Source: JAOUEA01 sp963810915
GTDB taxonomy: Bacteria > Actinomycetota > UBA4738 > HRBIN12
Direction: 5' to 3'
Length of the DNA stretch: 64,000 nucleotides
Assembly: GCA_963810915.1 (NCBI GenBank)
Contig: CAWEPH010000002.1
Location: forward strand, 124,001-188,000
The position numbers were made by a program, and so were the translations under genes. Shown here piece by piece: positions 26,938 to 35,863 of this stretch. The notes below the pieces were generated by a model, which saw nothing but the letters and a program-made list of their open reading frames with translations, made no database searches and was not told where the DNA came from. How positions within the stretch are numbered: the stretch's first letter is position 1; each line of letters begins with the position of its first letter.

Positions 26938-27726
26938 TCAGATCGGGTCGTAGGGGGCCGCGGCGAGGAGCTCCGAGGCGACGTGCATGATCGGCGCGTC
27001 CGTGGGCAGGCTCCGGTCATCGATCTCCGCGACCCGCGCCATCCCGTGGGAGTTCGTGACGAACGCTCCGTCGAACGACGTCAGATCCTCCATGCGCACC
27101 GTCGCGTAGCGCCACGGTCGCTGCGCGCGGTCGAGCTCCCGTTGGAGCACCTGCATCATGATCCCGCGCAATGCGGGTGCGTCGGGCCACACGATCGCAT
27201 CGCCGTCGAGGAACGCGATGTTGGTGATCGACCCCTCGCAGATCCGGCCCCCCGGCCCGACGAACAACGCCTCGTCGAACCCGTTGCCGTGGGCGAGGCC
27301 GGCGTAGTAGGACTGCCCGAAGCTGGCGGCGTGCTTGATGTGCGCGCGTGGGCGCTCATACACCACGGTCTGCAGGCGCTGCGGATCCTTCGGCGGCGGC
27401 GCGGGCGGCCGCACGCCCACCATCACGGCCACGTCCTCGTCGGGATCCGGGCGGAAGACGTTGACCCTCACGGATGCGCCCGCGACGTCGTCCCCGAGCG
27501 CGTGCCGGATGTGGCCACGCACCCGGTCACCGTCGAGGGTGAGGCCGAAGAGCTCGTGTGTCGCGCTCTGCAGACGCTCCAGGTGGAAGTGCATCCCGAG
27601 CGTCCTGCGGTCCCTCACCTGCATCGCGGTGAAGTGCCCGGATGCGTTCAGATCGAGGAGCCAGATCTCCTCGAGCGTGGCGGGGTGGCCGTTGACCTCG
27701 AGGAGCGGCGGAAGGGCGTCAGCCAC
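26938..27726 (-). CDS. Class IV (branched-chain type) PLP-dependent aminotransferase
   Basis: A 262-aa fold-type IV enzyme. The PLP lysine is probably in RAHIKHAASFGQSYY, and the phosphate-side motif is GRICEGSITNIAFLDG. Relatives include ilvE, D-amino acid transaminase and aminodeoxychorismate lyase; the MHFHLERLQSATHELFG stretch is shared by all, so the reaction is not assigned. The 5' end overlaps the preceding small membrane gene by 8 bases. Confidence 0.85.
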   Translation of the reverse strand: MADALPPLLEVNGHPATLEEIWLLDLNASGHFTAMQVRDRRTLGMHFHLERLQSATHELFGLTLDGDRVRGHIRHALGDDVAGASVRVNVFRPDPDEDVAVMVGVRPPAPPPKDPQRLQTVVYERPRAHIKHAASFGQSYYAGLAHGNGFDEALFVGPGGRICEGSITNIAFLDGDAIVWPDAPALRGIMMQVLQRELDRAQRPWRYATVRMEDLTSFDGAFVTNSHGMARVAEIDDRSLPTDAPIMHVASELLAAAPYDPI

Positions 27727-27919
27727 GCGAGTGCGACACGACCGGGTTGGATCCCTTACGGGTCCCGGCGCGCGTGCGGAAGGCCGTGATCATCTCGCCC
27801 AGCGGCGAGGATCCGGACCGCGCCATCCACGCCGTGAGGCCTCCCGCCACCACGCCGAAGATCAGGACGTACAGCCCGATCGACACGAGGAACGCCGCGA
27901 GTGACATCGCTACGACCAT
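27719..27919 (-). CDS. Small single-helix membrane protein
   Basis: A 66-aa protein: one helix (LAAFLVSIGLYVLIFGVVAGGLTAWM) then a basic tail with SPLGEMITAFRTRAG. ATG 27919 has AAGGTGG upstream; ATG 27907 is also possible. It overlaps the aminotransferase start by 8 bases and is likely co-transcribed with it. Function unknown. Confidence 0.6.
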   Translation of the reverse strand: MVVAMSLAAFLVSIGLYVLIFGVVAGGLTAWMARSGSSPLGEMITAFRTRAGTRKGSNPVVSHSRG

Positions 27920-27967
27920 CGTACCGCCACCTTCTCCCCGAGAGAAGATGGATCCACCGCAAGAGCG

Positions 27968-29470
27968 CTAGTAGGGCCAGTCGTCCGGGTAGATACCTCC
28001 GCCCACCCGACACAGGGCCGCCGCCCGGCGCCGCATCGTGTCCAGCTCGGCGGCCACGGCCGGATCGGTCGGATCGGTCACCGCGAGGTTGTTCATCTCC
28101 CACCGGTCCGCCTGCTCGTTGAAGAGCGACTCATCCACTGGCTCCTCGGTCGCGTTGTAGCGCACGTACAACCAATCGCTCGAGCGCACACCGCAGTAGG
28201 TGGGCACGACGTGCTTCGGCGCGCCGTCCCAATGCTCCACGACGAAGTCTCTCCTCGAGGATGTCGCCATGTCCGATCCTTCGACCTGGTGGCCGGTGCT
28301 CACACCCGCCAAGCGTTCCAGCGTCGGGAGAACATCGACGTTGAGGACCAGCCGGGCGTCGCAGCTCCTGGCGAACCGGTACATCCGGGGACAGGGATCG
28401 TTCTCCTTCGGGAGCGGGTTCCGGAGGTTCTTCCCGATCAGCAGCATGGGGATGCGCAGGCTCTCCGCGTACGGGACCTGTTTGTTCGTCCACGTATGCT
28501 CGCCCCACGCGTATCCGTTGTCCGACATGAACAGCACCACGGTGTTGGACGGGAGCAGATCCCATAACTGGCCGATCGACCGGTCGACGCCGTAGTTGGA
28601 ATCGAGTTGCGCCGCGTGAACGTCATTGATCTTCTCGACCTTGGCGGCGTCCCATGCGATGTCCTTGATGTACCGCGGGGCTCCGGCCTCCGGCTTGCCG
28701 AACGAGGGCGGCTGCCCGTATCCGCTCACATCGAACCGCCCTACGTCGCGGGGATCCGGGATCGAGGGCCCGTGGGGCGCCGTGGGCGCGTAGTAGAGGA
28801 AGAACGGCTGCCCGCTGAGCGTGCGCACGAACCCCTTCGCCTTGTCGGTCAGGACGCGGGTCACGTAATCCTGTGGCGTCGAACCGTAGAGCCACGATCT
28901 CCCGGCTGGGGTGGCCGCGTAGTAGTTGTAGTAGACGCCGGTGCCGACCGCGAACCACCGATCCCACCCGGGCGGGACGTAGTCGTAGTGGTGTGACGGA
29001 TAGCCGTTGAGGTACTTACCGACGAGCGCCGTCCGGTAACCCGCATCGTGCATGTCGACCGCCATCGTCGTGGTGTCGTTGATCGCGCTCGTGCTGTGCC
29101 CGTCGGGCGGCGGCGTGAACGAGCCGAACCCACCCCATTGCCCGACGTTGCCGTAGACGCCGGTCGTGTGCGAGTGGTCCCCCGTGAGGGTGGACGACCG
29201 ACTCGGACAGCACAGGGAGTTCGGGACGAACGCGTTCGTGTAGGCGATCGACGGGTTCTGCGACGCGATGTCCGCGAGCCGCGGCATGAAGCGCTTCGTC
29301 ATCGTGTCCCACCGCTGATCGTCCGTCATGACGACGACCACGTTGGGCCGTGCCGGCGCCCGGACGGCACGAACGGCCGTCGCCGACGATACGGTCGGAG
29401 CGAGCGAGCCCAGGCCAAGGGCAACGGGAAGCGTTGCGACGACCGCGAGCGAGAACAGGAGCCTCCTCAC
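27968..29470 (-). CDS. Secreted type I sulfatase
   Basis: A 500-aa protein with a signal peptide (LLFSLAVVATLPVALGLGSL, cleavage near residue 33). Catalytic features are PNVVVVMTDDQRWDTM (metal aspartates), the formylglycine motif CCPSRSSTLTG (CxPxR; first Cys to be modified), VGKYLNGYP, and FMSDNGYAWGEH (second metal site). Formylglycine sulfatases cleave organic sulfate esters and need a formylglycine-generating enzyme, not seen here. The substrate (glycan or small molecule) is unknown. GTG start. Confidence 0.93.
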   Translation of the reverse strand: MRRLLFSLAVVATLPVALGLGSLAPTVSSATAVRAVRAPARPNVVVVMTDDQRWDTMTKRFMPRLADIASQNPSIAYTNAFVPNSLCCPSRSSTLTGDHSHTTGVYGNVGQWGGFGSFTPPPDGHSTSAINDTTTMAVDMHDAGYRTALVGKYLNGYPSHHYDYVPPGWDRWFAVGTGVYYNYYAATPAGRSWLYGSTPQDYVTRVLTDKAKGFVRTLSGQPFFLYYAPTAPHGPSIPDPRDVGRFDVSGYGQPPSFGKPEAGAPRYIKDIAWDAAKVEKINDVHAAQLDSNYGVDRSIGQLWDLLPSNTVVLFMSDNGYAWGEHTWTNKQVPYAESLRIPMLLIGKNLRNPLPKENDPCPRMYRFARSCDARLVLNVDVLPTLERLAGVSTGHQVEGSDMATSSRRDFVVEHWDGAPKHVVPTYCGVRSSDWLYVRYNATEEPVDESLFNEQADRWEMNNLAVTDPTDPAVAAELDTMRRRAAALCRVGGGIYPDDWPY

Positions 29471-29608
29471 GGCTTCGGCATCGCTCGTATGACCCGGGGC
29501 GGAGTGGCGACGTCAAGCAACCGCTTAGTTGTATCACGAGAGAACAGGCGCATCGAACCGGCGGCCTGTCAGATGGCACTCCGGATAGCCTGGGTCGAAG
29601 GAGGCGCG

Positions 29609-30599
29609 ATGGAGGACTGGCGGAGCGCGTTGAACGGCGATCCCCTCGACTGGCTGCTCGAGGAGGACACCCCGGCTGTCCGGCATCTCGCCCTGCGGTG
29701 GTTGCTCCACGAGCCCGAGCATGCGTCGGAGGGTCCGTGGCGCGCGATCCGCGGCCATGAAGACGGGGCCGATCGCGACCACGCTCGCCGCACAGCATCC
29801 CGACGGCTATTGGGTGACGCCCGGCCCCGGGTACGGACCCAAGTACACCGGCACCGTCTGGTCTCTGATCTTCCTCGACCAACTCGGGGCGGACGGACGC
29901 GATCCACGGATCGGCAACGCCTGTCGGTACGTCCTCGACCACGCGCAGGCGCCGAACGGTGGGTTCGGCTGGCGCGCGACGGACGGCAGCGTGGTGCATT
30001 GCCTGAACGGCAACCTGCTGCGGGCCCTGATCGGGTTCGGTTGGCTCGATGACGGTCGCGTGCGGGCGTCGATCGATCACGAGGCGCGCACGATCACCGG
30101 GGACGGGATCGACACGTGGCACCCATCGACCACGTCGGGACCGGGGTTCGCATGCGGGATCAACGGCGGGCTCCCGTGCGCGTGGGGTGCCGTCAAGGGG
30201 CTGCGCGGGCTCGCCGCCATCCCCCCTCGGCGTCGCACGCGACGGGTGCGCGAGGCGATCGCCGACGGCACGGCGTTCCTCTTGTCGCGCGATCCGGCCG
30301 TCGCCGACTACCCGACGGACACGTCGGTGAGCGCCAACTGGTTCAAGTTCGGCTTCCCGTCCGGATACGTCGCCGACGTCCTGCAGAACGTGGAGGTCCT
30401 CTGCGAGCTCGGCCGCGCGAAGGATCCCAACCTCGCCCACACGATCGAGCTCGTGCTCTCCAAGCAGGACCGGATGGGGCGGTGGCGGAACGAGTACCCC
30501 TATCGCGGCAAGACCTGGGGCGACATCGACGCTCGGGGGAGGGCCAGCAAGTGGGTCACCCTGCGCGCGTGCCGCGTGCTGGAGGCCGCCCTGGGCTGA
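29609..30599 (+). CDS. Squalene-cyclase/prenyltransferase-like alpha-alpha barrel protein, one frameshift
   Basis: About 330 residues. ATG 29609 follows GAAGGAGG and reads MEDWRSALNGDPLDWLLEED, then PAVRHLALRWLLHEPEHASE. One extra G at 29753-29754 shifts the frame; after it the protein continues AMKTGPIATTLAAQHPDGYW, then APNGGFGWRATDGSVVHCLN, FACGINGGLPCAWGAVKGL and a KWVTLRACRVLEA end. Repeated GGFGW/CAWG blocks are typical of alpha-alpha toroid folds (terpene cyclase and prenyltransferase). I see no DxDD catalytic motif, so enzyme activity is not claimed. Confidence 0.75.
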
Positions 30600-30614
30600 G
30601 CCGTCGTCGAGACG

Positions 30615-31553
30615 TCAGGCGATCGTGACGACCAGCTTGCCGAGGGTGTGTTCGGCGGTGAAGTCCTGCAGGGCCTTCCCGGCGTCATCAAGCGCGTACG
30701 TGCGGCGGATCGCGACCCGGAGCTCGCTCTGTACGACGAGATCGGCGAGGGCGCCCAGATGCGCCGGCTCGCCTCCGACGTTGAACACGGATGCGCCGCC
30801 GATCTCGGTCGACTCACCGGCTCCGCCCACGACGGATGCCGCGCGACCGCCGTCCCGGACGAGGCCCACGAGCGTCGCGAACGCGGCGGGGTCGCGGTTC
30901 ACCGCATCGATGACCCCATCGACCCCGTCCGGGTAGCGCTCGCGGATCGTCGCGACCACGTCACCCGTGTAGTCGACGGTCTCCGCGGCGCCGAGGTCGG
31001 TGACGAACGCCTCGTCGCCCGGGCGGACCGAGGCGATCACGTGCGCGCCTCGGAGGGCCGCCAGTTGGACCGCGAAGGTGCCGACGCCCCCCGTCGCGCC
31101 GACGACGAGGACGCGCGCGCCCTCGCCGGGCTCGACCGCCTCGACGGCGCTCATCGCGGTGGTGCCGGCCACGGTGAGCGATCCCGCGTCCACGTCCCCC
31201 AGGGCGTCGGGCGCGACCGCGATCGACGCCGCCTGCGGGGTCGCGAGCTCGCCGAACGTGCCGTCGTGGATCGCGCCCTTCATGCCCATCATGCCGAACA
31301 CGCGCACGCCGACCGTGAACCCGTCGACCCCGTCCCCCACGGCCTCGATCCGTCCCGCCAGGTCGTTGCCGATCACCGCGGGGAACTCGTACGGCAGGTA
31401 GTCCTTCATGGCCCCGGACGCCACGCCCAGGTCGTACGCGTTCACCGAGGCCGCGGCCATCCTCACCAGCACCTCGCCCGGGCCCGCGACGGGATCCTCG
31501 ACATCGATCACGGCGGGTGGAACATCGAACGCCTGCAACGCCAGTGCCTTCAT
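30615..31553 (-). CDS. NADP-dependent quinone oxidoreductase-like MDR protein
   Basis: A 312-aa medium-chain dehydrogenase without the zinc-site cysteines: MKALALQAFDVPPAV, AAASVNAYDLGVASGAM, and the nucleotide fold VLVVGATGGVGTFAVQLAAL. It resembles zeta-crystallin/quinone oxidoreductases. ATG 31553 has GGAGGAGG upstream. It follows the GH4 gene on the same strand after 64 bases and may be the last gene of that long operon, though the gap is larger than any other in it. Confidence 0.88.
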   Translation of the reverse strand: MKALALQAFDVPPAVIDVEDPVAGPGEVLVRMAAASVNAYDLGVASGAMKDYLPYEFPAVIGNDLAGRIEAVGDGVDGFTVGVRVFGMMGMKGAIHDGTFGELATPQAASIAVAPDALGDVDAGSLTVAGTTAMSAVEAVEPGEGARVLVVGATGGVGTFAVQLAALRGAHVIASVRPGDEAFVTDLGAAETVDYTGDVVATIRERYPDGVDGVIDAVNRDPAAFATLVGLVRDGGRAASVVGGAGESTEIGGASVFNVGGEPAHLGALADLVVQSELRVAIRRTYALDDAGKALQDFTAEHTLGKLVVTIA

Positions 31554-31617
31554 CGGGTCCTCCTCCAGGTGGATGCGGGCAGGAACCTCGCGGAACCAGC
31601 CGACATTCCCTGCACGC

Positions 31618-32961
31618 CTACCGGTGGGCCGCGAACCTCGGGAGCCAGGGGCCCTCGGCCTCCAGCATCCGGTCGACCATCTCCCGGATGTTCGGAAGCG
31701 TCTGGACGGCGCTCGTGAGGGGATCGAGGGCGACGGCCGCGTGGACCAGATCGCGGTCCCCGGTCATGGCCGCCTCGACCGTCAGCCGCTGGCTCGCGAT
31801 CTGCACCTGGTTGAGCGCCGCGCAGGCGGCCGGCAGCGCGCCGTAGCGCAGCGGACGCGCCCCGTTGCCGTCGACGGCGCAGGCCACCTCGACGCACGCG
31901 TCGGCCGGGAGGTTCTCCACCACCCCCCCGTTGCGAACGTTCGCGTACACGACGCGCGGCGTCCCGGTCACGATGCTGTCCATGATCGGTGCGGCGAACT
32001 CGCCGCCGTGACGGATGCCCTCCCGCCGGGCCTCCTGCAAGATCGCGTCGTTGCTCGCCCTCGCGTCCACCGCCCGGCAGATCGCGAGGTAGTTCCACTC
32101 GCGGTCGATGTACGCGTGGACCAGATCGGGCGTCTTGCGGAACCAGGCCCAGTACTCGCTGGCGTGGTGGCTCGACTCCGTGTGGAAGTAGCCCGTGAGC
32201 ATCATCAGCTCGGCGCGCACGCGCTCGGTGCTCTCGTAGGGATCGTCCGAACGTGGGAGCAGCGGCATCGTGCCGTCCACGTGGCGCGCCTTCATCACCT
32301 CGCGGATCCGCGGGATCAGGTCCTCCTTGCCCCGGCGGAAAGTGGTGAACCACGCCGTGTGGTTCACACCGGCGCAGTCGAAGGTGACCTCGTCGTAGGG
32401 GATGTCGAGCTCCCGCGCCAGCAGCTCGGAGGTCCCCTGGACGCTGTGGCAGAGCCCCAGGATCCGCACGCCCATCCGATCCGTGGCCCAACAGTTCACG
32501 GCCATGGGATTGGCGTAGTTGAGGAGCAGCGCGTCGGGGCATACCTCCCGCATCGCCTCGGCGACCACACGGAGGGCCTCGACGGAGCGCAGGCCGCGGA
32601 AGATGCCGCCCGGGCCGAACGTGTCGCCCACCGTCTGATCGATCCCGTACTCCAGCGGGATCTCGATGTCGAAGCCGTACGCCTCGATGCCACCCACCTG
32701 GAACACCGTGATCACGAAGTCGGCGTCGCGCAGCGCCCCGCGCAGCCCCTCGGCAACCTCCACGCGGGTGGGGAGGTCGCCCAGTGCGATGAGCTCCTGC
32801 GCCGCCGCCGCCGTGCGCTCGGCTCCCGCAGGGTCGATGTCGTACAGGACGAGGGTGGCCGCCGCGAGCGCGGGGAAGGACAAGATGTCGCGCGTCAGCT
32901 CCATGGGGAACACCCACCCCCCCGCGCCGACGATCACGATCCGCGGTGCTCGCGTGGTCAC
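31618..32961 (-). CDS. GH4-family NAD-dependent glycosidase
   Basis: A 447-aa protein: Rossmann start PRIVIVGAGGWVFPMELTRD, NYANPMAVNCWA, metal ligands in LCHSVQGTSE (Cys) and CAGVNHTAWF (His). GH4 enzymes hydrolyse alpha- or beta-glycosides by transient oxidation at C3 with NAD and Mn. Substrates range over alpha-galactosides, alpha-glucosides, glucuronides and 6-phospho-glycosides; the ABC (not PTS) importer argues against a 6-phospho substrate. GTG 32961 overlaps the ATPase stop (GTGA). It is the distal coupled gene of the operon. Confidence 0.9.
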   Translation of the reverse strand: MTTRAPRIVIVGAGGWVFPMELTRDILSFPALAAATLVLYDIDPAGAERTAAAAQELIALGDLPTRVEVAEGLRGALRDADFVITVFQVGGIEAYGFDIEIPLEYGIDQTVGDTFGPGGIFRGLRSVEALRVVAEAMREVCPDALLLNYANPMAVNCWATDRMGVRILGLCHSVQGTSELLARELDIPYDEVTFDCAGVNHTAWFTTFRRGKEDLIPRIREVMKARHVDGTMPLLPRSDDPYESTERVRAELMMLTGYFHTESSHHASEYWAWFRKTPDLVHAYIDREWNYLAICRAVDARASNDAILQEARREGIRHGGEFAAPIMDSIVTGTPRVVYANVRNGGVVENLPADACVEVACAVDGNGARPLRYGALPAACAALNQVQIASQRLTVEAAMTGDRDLVHAAVALDPLTSAVQTLPNIREMVDRMLEAEGPWLPRFAAHR

Positions 32962-34082
32962 GGCGCCACCTCGATCGCGGCGCGGGTCTGCAGATCGAAG
33001 ACATGGATCCGTTCGGGCCTGATGCCGAGTCGCAGCGTCTCGCCCGGCTCGGGCTCGTGCGCCGGCTCGAAGCGGGCCACCACCGGGGCTCGCGACCCCT
33101 CGACGGTGAGGGGGATCTCCAGCCCTTCCTCGGCGCCGCTCTCCACCACCGTGCCGAGTGTGCTGCCGTGCACCACGACCTCGTCGCCCAACGGCTCCAC
33201 CACGTCCACCCTGAACTCGAGCGACGGCAACGCGTCCGCCGCCACGGTGAGCGCCTCGGGACGCACGCCCACCGCGACCTCGCCGTCGGGCACCCCGGGT
33301 CGGTCGAACGCCAGGTCGCCGGCCTCGACGCGCCCGCCCACCGCGCGGCCCCGCAGGAGGTTCATGGGCGGGCTGCCGATGAAACCCGCCACGAACAGGT
33401 TCGCCGGATGGCGATACACGTCGTACGGCTTGCCGATCTGCTGGACCTCCCCCGCCGACATCACCACGATGCGGTCGCCGAGCGTCATGGCCTCGACCTG
33501 GTCGTGCGTCACGTAGATCGTCGTGATGCCCAGGCGCTGGTGGATCCGCTTGAGCTCCGCGCGCATCTGGACCCGGAGCTTCGCGTCCAGGTTGGAGAGC
33601 GGCTCGTCGAGCAGGAAGGCGAGCGGCTCGCGAACGAGAGCACGTCCCATGGCCACCCGCTGTCGCTGACCTCCCGAAAGCTGGGCGGGGCGCCGCTTCA
33701 ACAGCTCGTCCAGGCCGAGCATCGCACTGGCCTCACGGACGCGACGGTCGATCTCCGGCTTCGGCGTCTTGCGCTCCTTCAGGCCGAACGCGAGGTTCTT
33801 GTAGACCGTCATGTGGGGGTAGAGCGCGTAGTTCTGGAACACCATGGCGATATCGCGGTCGCGTGGCGAGACCTCGTTCACCACGCGCTCACCGATCGTG
33901 ATCGTGCCGGAGGTGGGCTTCTCGAGACCGGCCACGATCCGCAGCGCGGTGGTCTTCCCGCACCCCGACGGGCCCACGAGGATCAGGAACTCGCCGTCGT
34001 CGACCTGTAGGGAGAGGTCGTCGAGCGCCGCGACGTCATCGCCGAAGCGCTTCGTCACGTGTTCGAAGATCACCCGCGCCAT
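32958..34082 (-). CDS. Sugar ABC transporter ATP-binding protein (MalK/UgpC type)
   Basis: A 374-aa ATPase: Walker A GPSGCGKT (about 38-45), Q-loop FQNYALYPHMTVYKNLAFGL, signature LSGGQRQRVAMGRAL, Walker B FLLDEPLSNLDA and H-loop VTHDQ. Residues about 240-374 form the OB/TOBE regulatory domain of MalK-type proteins. Those ATPases serve carbohydrate importers. It starts 4 bases after the MalG-type permease and overlaps the GH4 gene. Confidence 0.95.
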   Translation of the reverse strand: MARVIFEHVTKRFGDDVAALDDLSLQVDDGEFLILVGPSGCGKTTALRIVAGLEKPTSGTITIGERVVNEVSPRDRDIAMVFQNYALYPHMTVYKNLAFGLKERKTPKPEIDRRVREASAMLGLDELLKRRPAQLSGGQRQRVAMGRALVREPLAFLLDEPLSNLDAKLRVQMRAELKRIHQRLGITTIYVTHDQVEAMTLGDRIVVMSAGEVQQIGKPYDVYRHPANLFVAGFIGSPPMNLLRGRAVGGRVEAGDLAFDRPGVPDGEVAVGVRPEALTVAADALPSLEFRVDVVEPLGDEVVVHGSTLGTVVESGAEEGLEIPLTVEGSRAPVVARFEPAHEPEPGETLRLGIRPERIHVFDLQTRAAIEVAP

Positions 34083-34086
34083 GCCG

Positions 34087-34962
34087 TTAGCCCTTCAACC
34101 CGGTGGTCGCGATGCCGCGGACGAAGTATCGCTGCGCGACGAAGAACAGGAGCAGCACAGGCAGCACACTCATCACGTTCGCCGCCATCAACAGGTTGGT
34201 GTTCGTCTGGTGCGCGCCCTGGAACGTGGCGAGCCCGAGTTGGAGCGTCATGTTGTCCGGGTTGTAGATCGTGATGAGCGGCCACAGGAAATCGTTCCAC
34301 GTCCACATGAACGTGATGACGGCGAGCGTGGCGAGCGCGGGCCCGGAGAGCGGCAGCACGATCTTGAAGAGCACGCCCAACCGAGACGCGCCGTCGATGC
34401 GCGCGGCCTCCTCCAGCTCGATCGGCAGCGTGCGGAAGAACTGCCGGAGCATGAAGATGCCGAACGCACCCGCCAGGTTCGGAAGGATCAGCGCCCCGAG
34501 GGTGTCGATCAACCCGAGCTTCCGCACGATCAGGAACGTGGGGATGATCACGACCTGGAACGGGATCATCAGTGTGGCCAGTACCAGGACGAAGACCACC
34601 TCGCGGCCGAAGAACCTGATACGCGCGAACGCGTAGCCGGCCAGACTGCAGAACAGGAGGTTCCCCAGCACGCAGACCACCGTCACGATCAGCGTGTTGA
34701 CGAACCAGCGGGCGAACGGCGCCCGCTGCAGGACATCGGTGTAGTTGTGCCACTGCGGCGAAGCGGGCAACAGGGTGGGCGGGAAATGCCGGGTCTCGTT
34801 CAACGTCTGCAGCGACGTCAGCACCATCCACACCAGCGGCAGGACCATAACGGCGACCACGGGGATCAGCACCAGGTGCCACGGGCTGAACGCGAAGCGA
34901 TGACGCTTCGGCTCGTCCCTGTCGGGGACGGGGTGTGTCTCGAGCAGCTCGACGTCGCTCAT
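34087..34962 (-). CDS. Sugar ABC transporter permease (MalG type)
   Basis: A 291-aa, six-helix permease. The coupling loop EEAARIDGASRLGVLFKIVLPLSGPALAT carries the EAA motif, and the N-terminus (PWHLVLIPVVAVMVLPLVWM) is typical of MalG. A C-terminal GIATTGLKG tail is also typical of MalG. ATG 34962 overlaps the stop of the partner permease (ATGA). Confidence 0.94.
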   Translation of the reverse strand: MSDVELLETHPVPDRDEPKRHRFAFSPWHLVLIPVVAVMVLPLVWMVLTSLQTLNETRHFPPTLLPASPQWHNYTDVLQRAPFARWFVNTLIVTVVCVLGNLLFCSLAGYAFARIRFFGREVVFVLVLATLMIPFQVVIIPTFLIVRKLGLIDTLGALILPNLAGAFGIFMLRQFFRTLPIELEEAARIDGASRLGVLFKIVLPLSGPALATLAVITFMWTWNDFLWPLITIYNPDNMTLQLGLATFQGAHQTNTNLLMAANVMSVLPVLLLFFVAQRYFVRGIATTGLKG

Positions 34963-35857
34963 GCGGTGTAGTGCACCGTCCGCTTGCCCACCAACAGCTG
35001 GACCACCGTGAGGACCAGGATCGCCACGAACAGGACGTACGCGATCGCGGCCGCATAGCCGGCGATCCCCTGCTGGAAGGCGAGCTTGTAGAGGTAGAGG
35101 ACGACGACGTTGGTGGCTCCCGCCGGCCCTCCGTTCGTCGCCAGGTAGACCTCGTCGAACAGCTGCAGCGCGTTGATGGAGGACCAGACCACGAGGAACA
35201 GGGTCACGGGCCCGAGCAAGGGGAGCGTGACGTTGCGGAAGATGCCCCACGTGCCCGCGCCGTCGATCTCGGCGGCCTCCACCAACTCGCGCGGGATCCC
35301 CTGCAGCGCGGCCAGGTACACGATCACGTCGAATCCGATCCATCCCCACACGGTCATGCCCACGACCGAATACAGGGCCCCATCCGGCGACTCGAAGAAC
35401 CCGAACGGACCGAGTCCCACCTTGGCCAGGAGCCAGTTCGCCATGCCGAAGTGGGGATCGAACACCCACAGGAAGATGATCGTCGTCGCGATCGTGGACA
35501 CCACCACCGGGACGAACACCCCGGTGCGGTACCACCTCACGCCGCGGATCTTCCGGTTCAGGGCCACCGCGGTGAGCAGGCCGCCCGCCACGGAGATCGG
35601 GACGAACAGGGCGGTGTAGATCGCGCTGTGGAGGGCCGCGGCCTTCACGATCGGATCGCGGGTAAGCGCCTCGTAGTTCTTCAGCCCGACCCACTCCGGG
35701 GGGACAGGAGGTTGGTCTTCTGGAACGAGAGCAGCGCGGACCATAGGATCGGGACGATCCCGAAGAGCAGGATCAGGAAGACGGCGGGGAACGCGAAGGA
35801 CCACCCGACCACGTGGTCGGACCCGAGCACCCGCCGGACCCGCGTCCCCGCCGCCAT
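34959..35857 (-). CDS. Sugar ABC transporter permease (MalF type), one frameshift
   Basis: About 299 residues. ATG 35857 starts MAAGTRVRRVLGSDHVVGWS and FAFPAVFLILLFGIVPILWS; the frame breaks in the G6 run at 35698-35703, where one more G restores LLSPPEWVGLKNYEALTRD. The rest is intact, with the EAA loop ELVEAAEIDGAGTWGIFRNV and LATNGGPAGATN. The 3n-1 length agrees with one lost base in a homopolymer. It starts 6 bases after the binding-protein stop and pairs with the MalG-type gene. Confidence 0.9.
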
Positions 35858-35863
35858 CGGGGC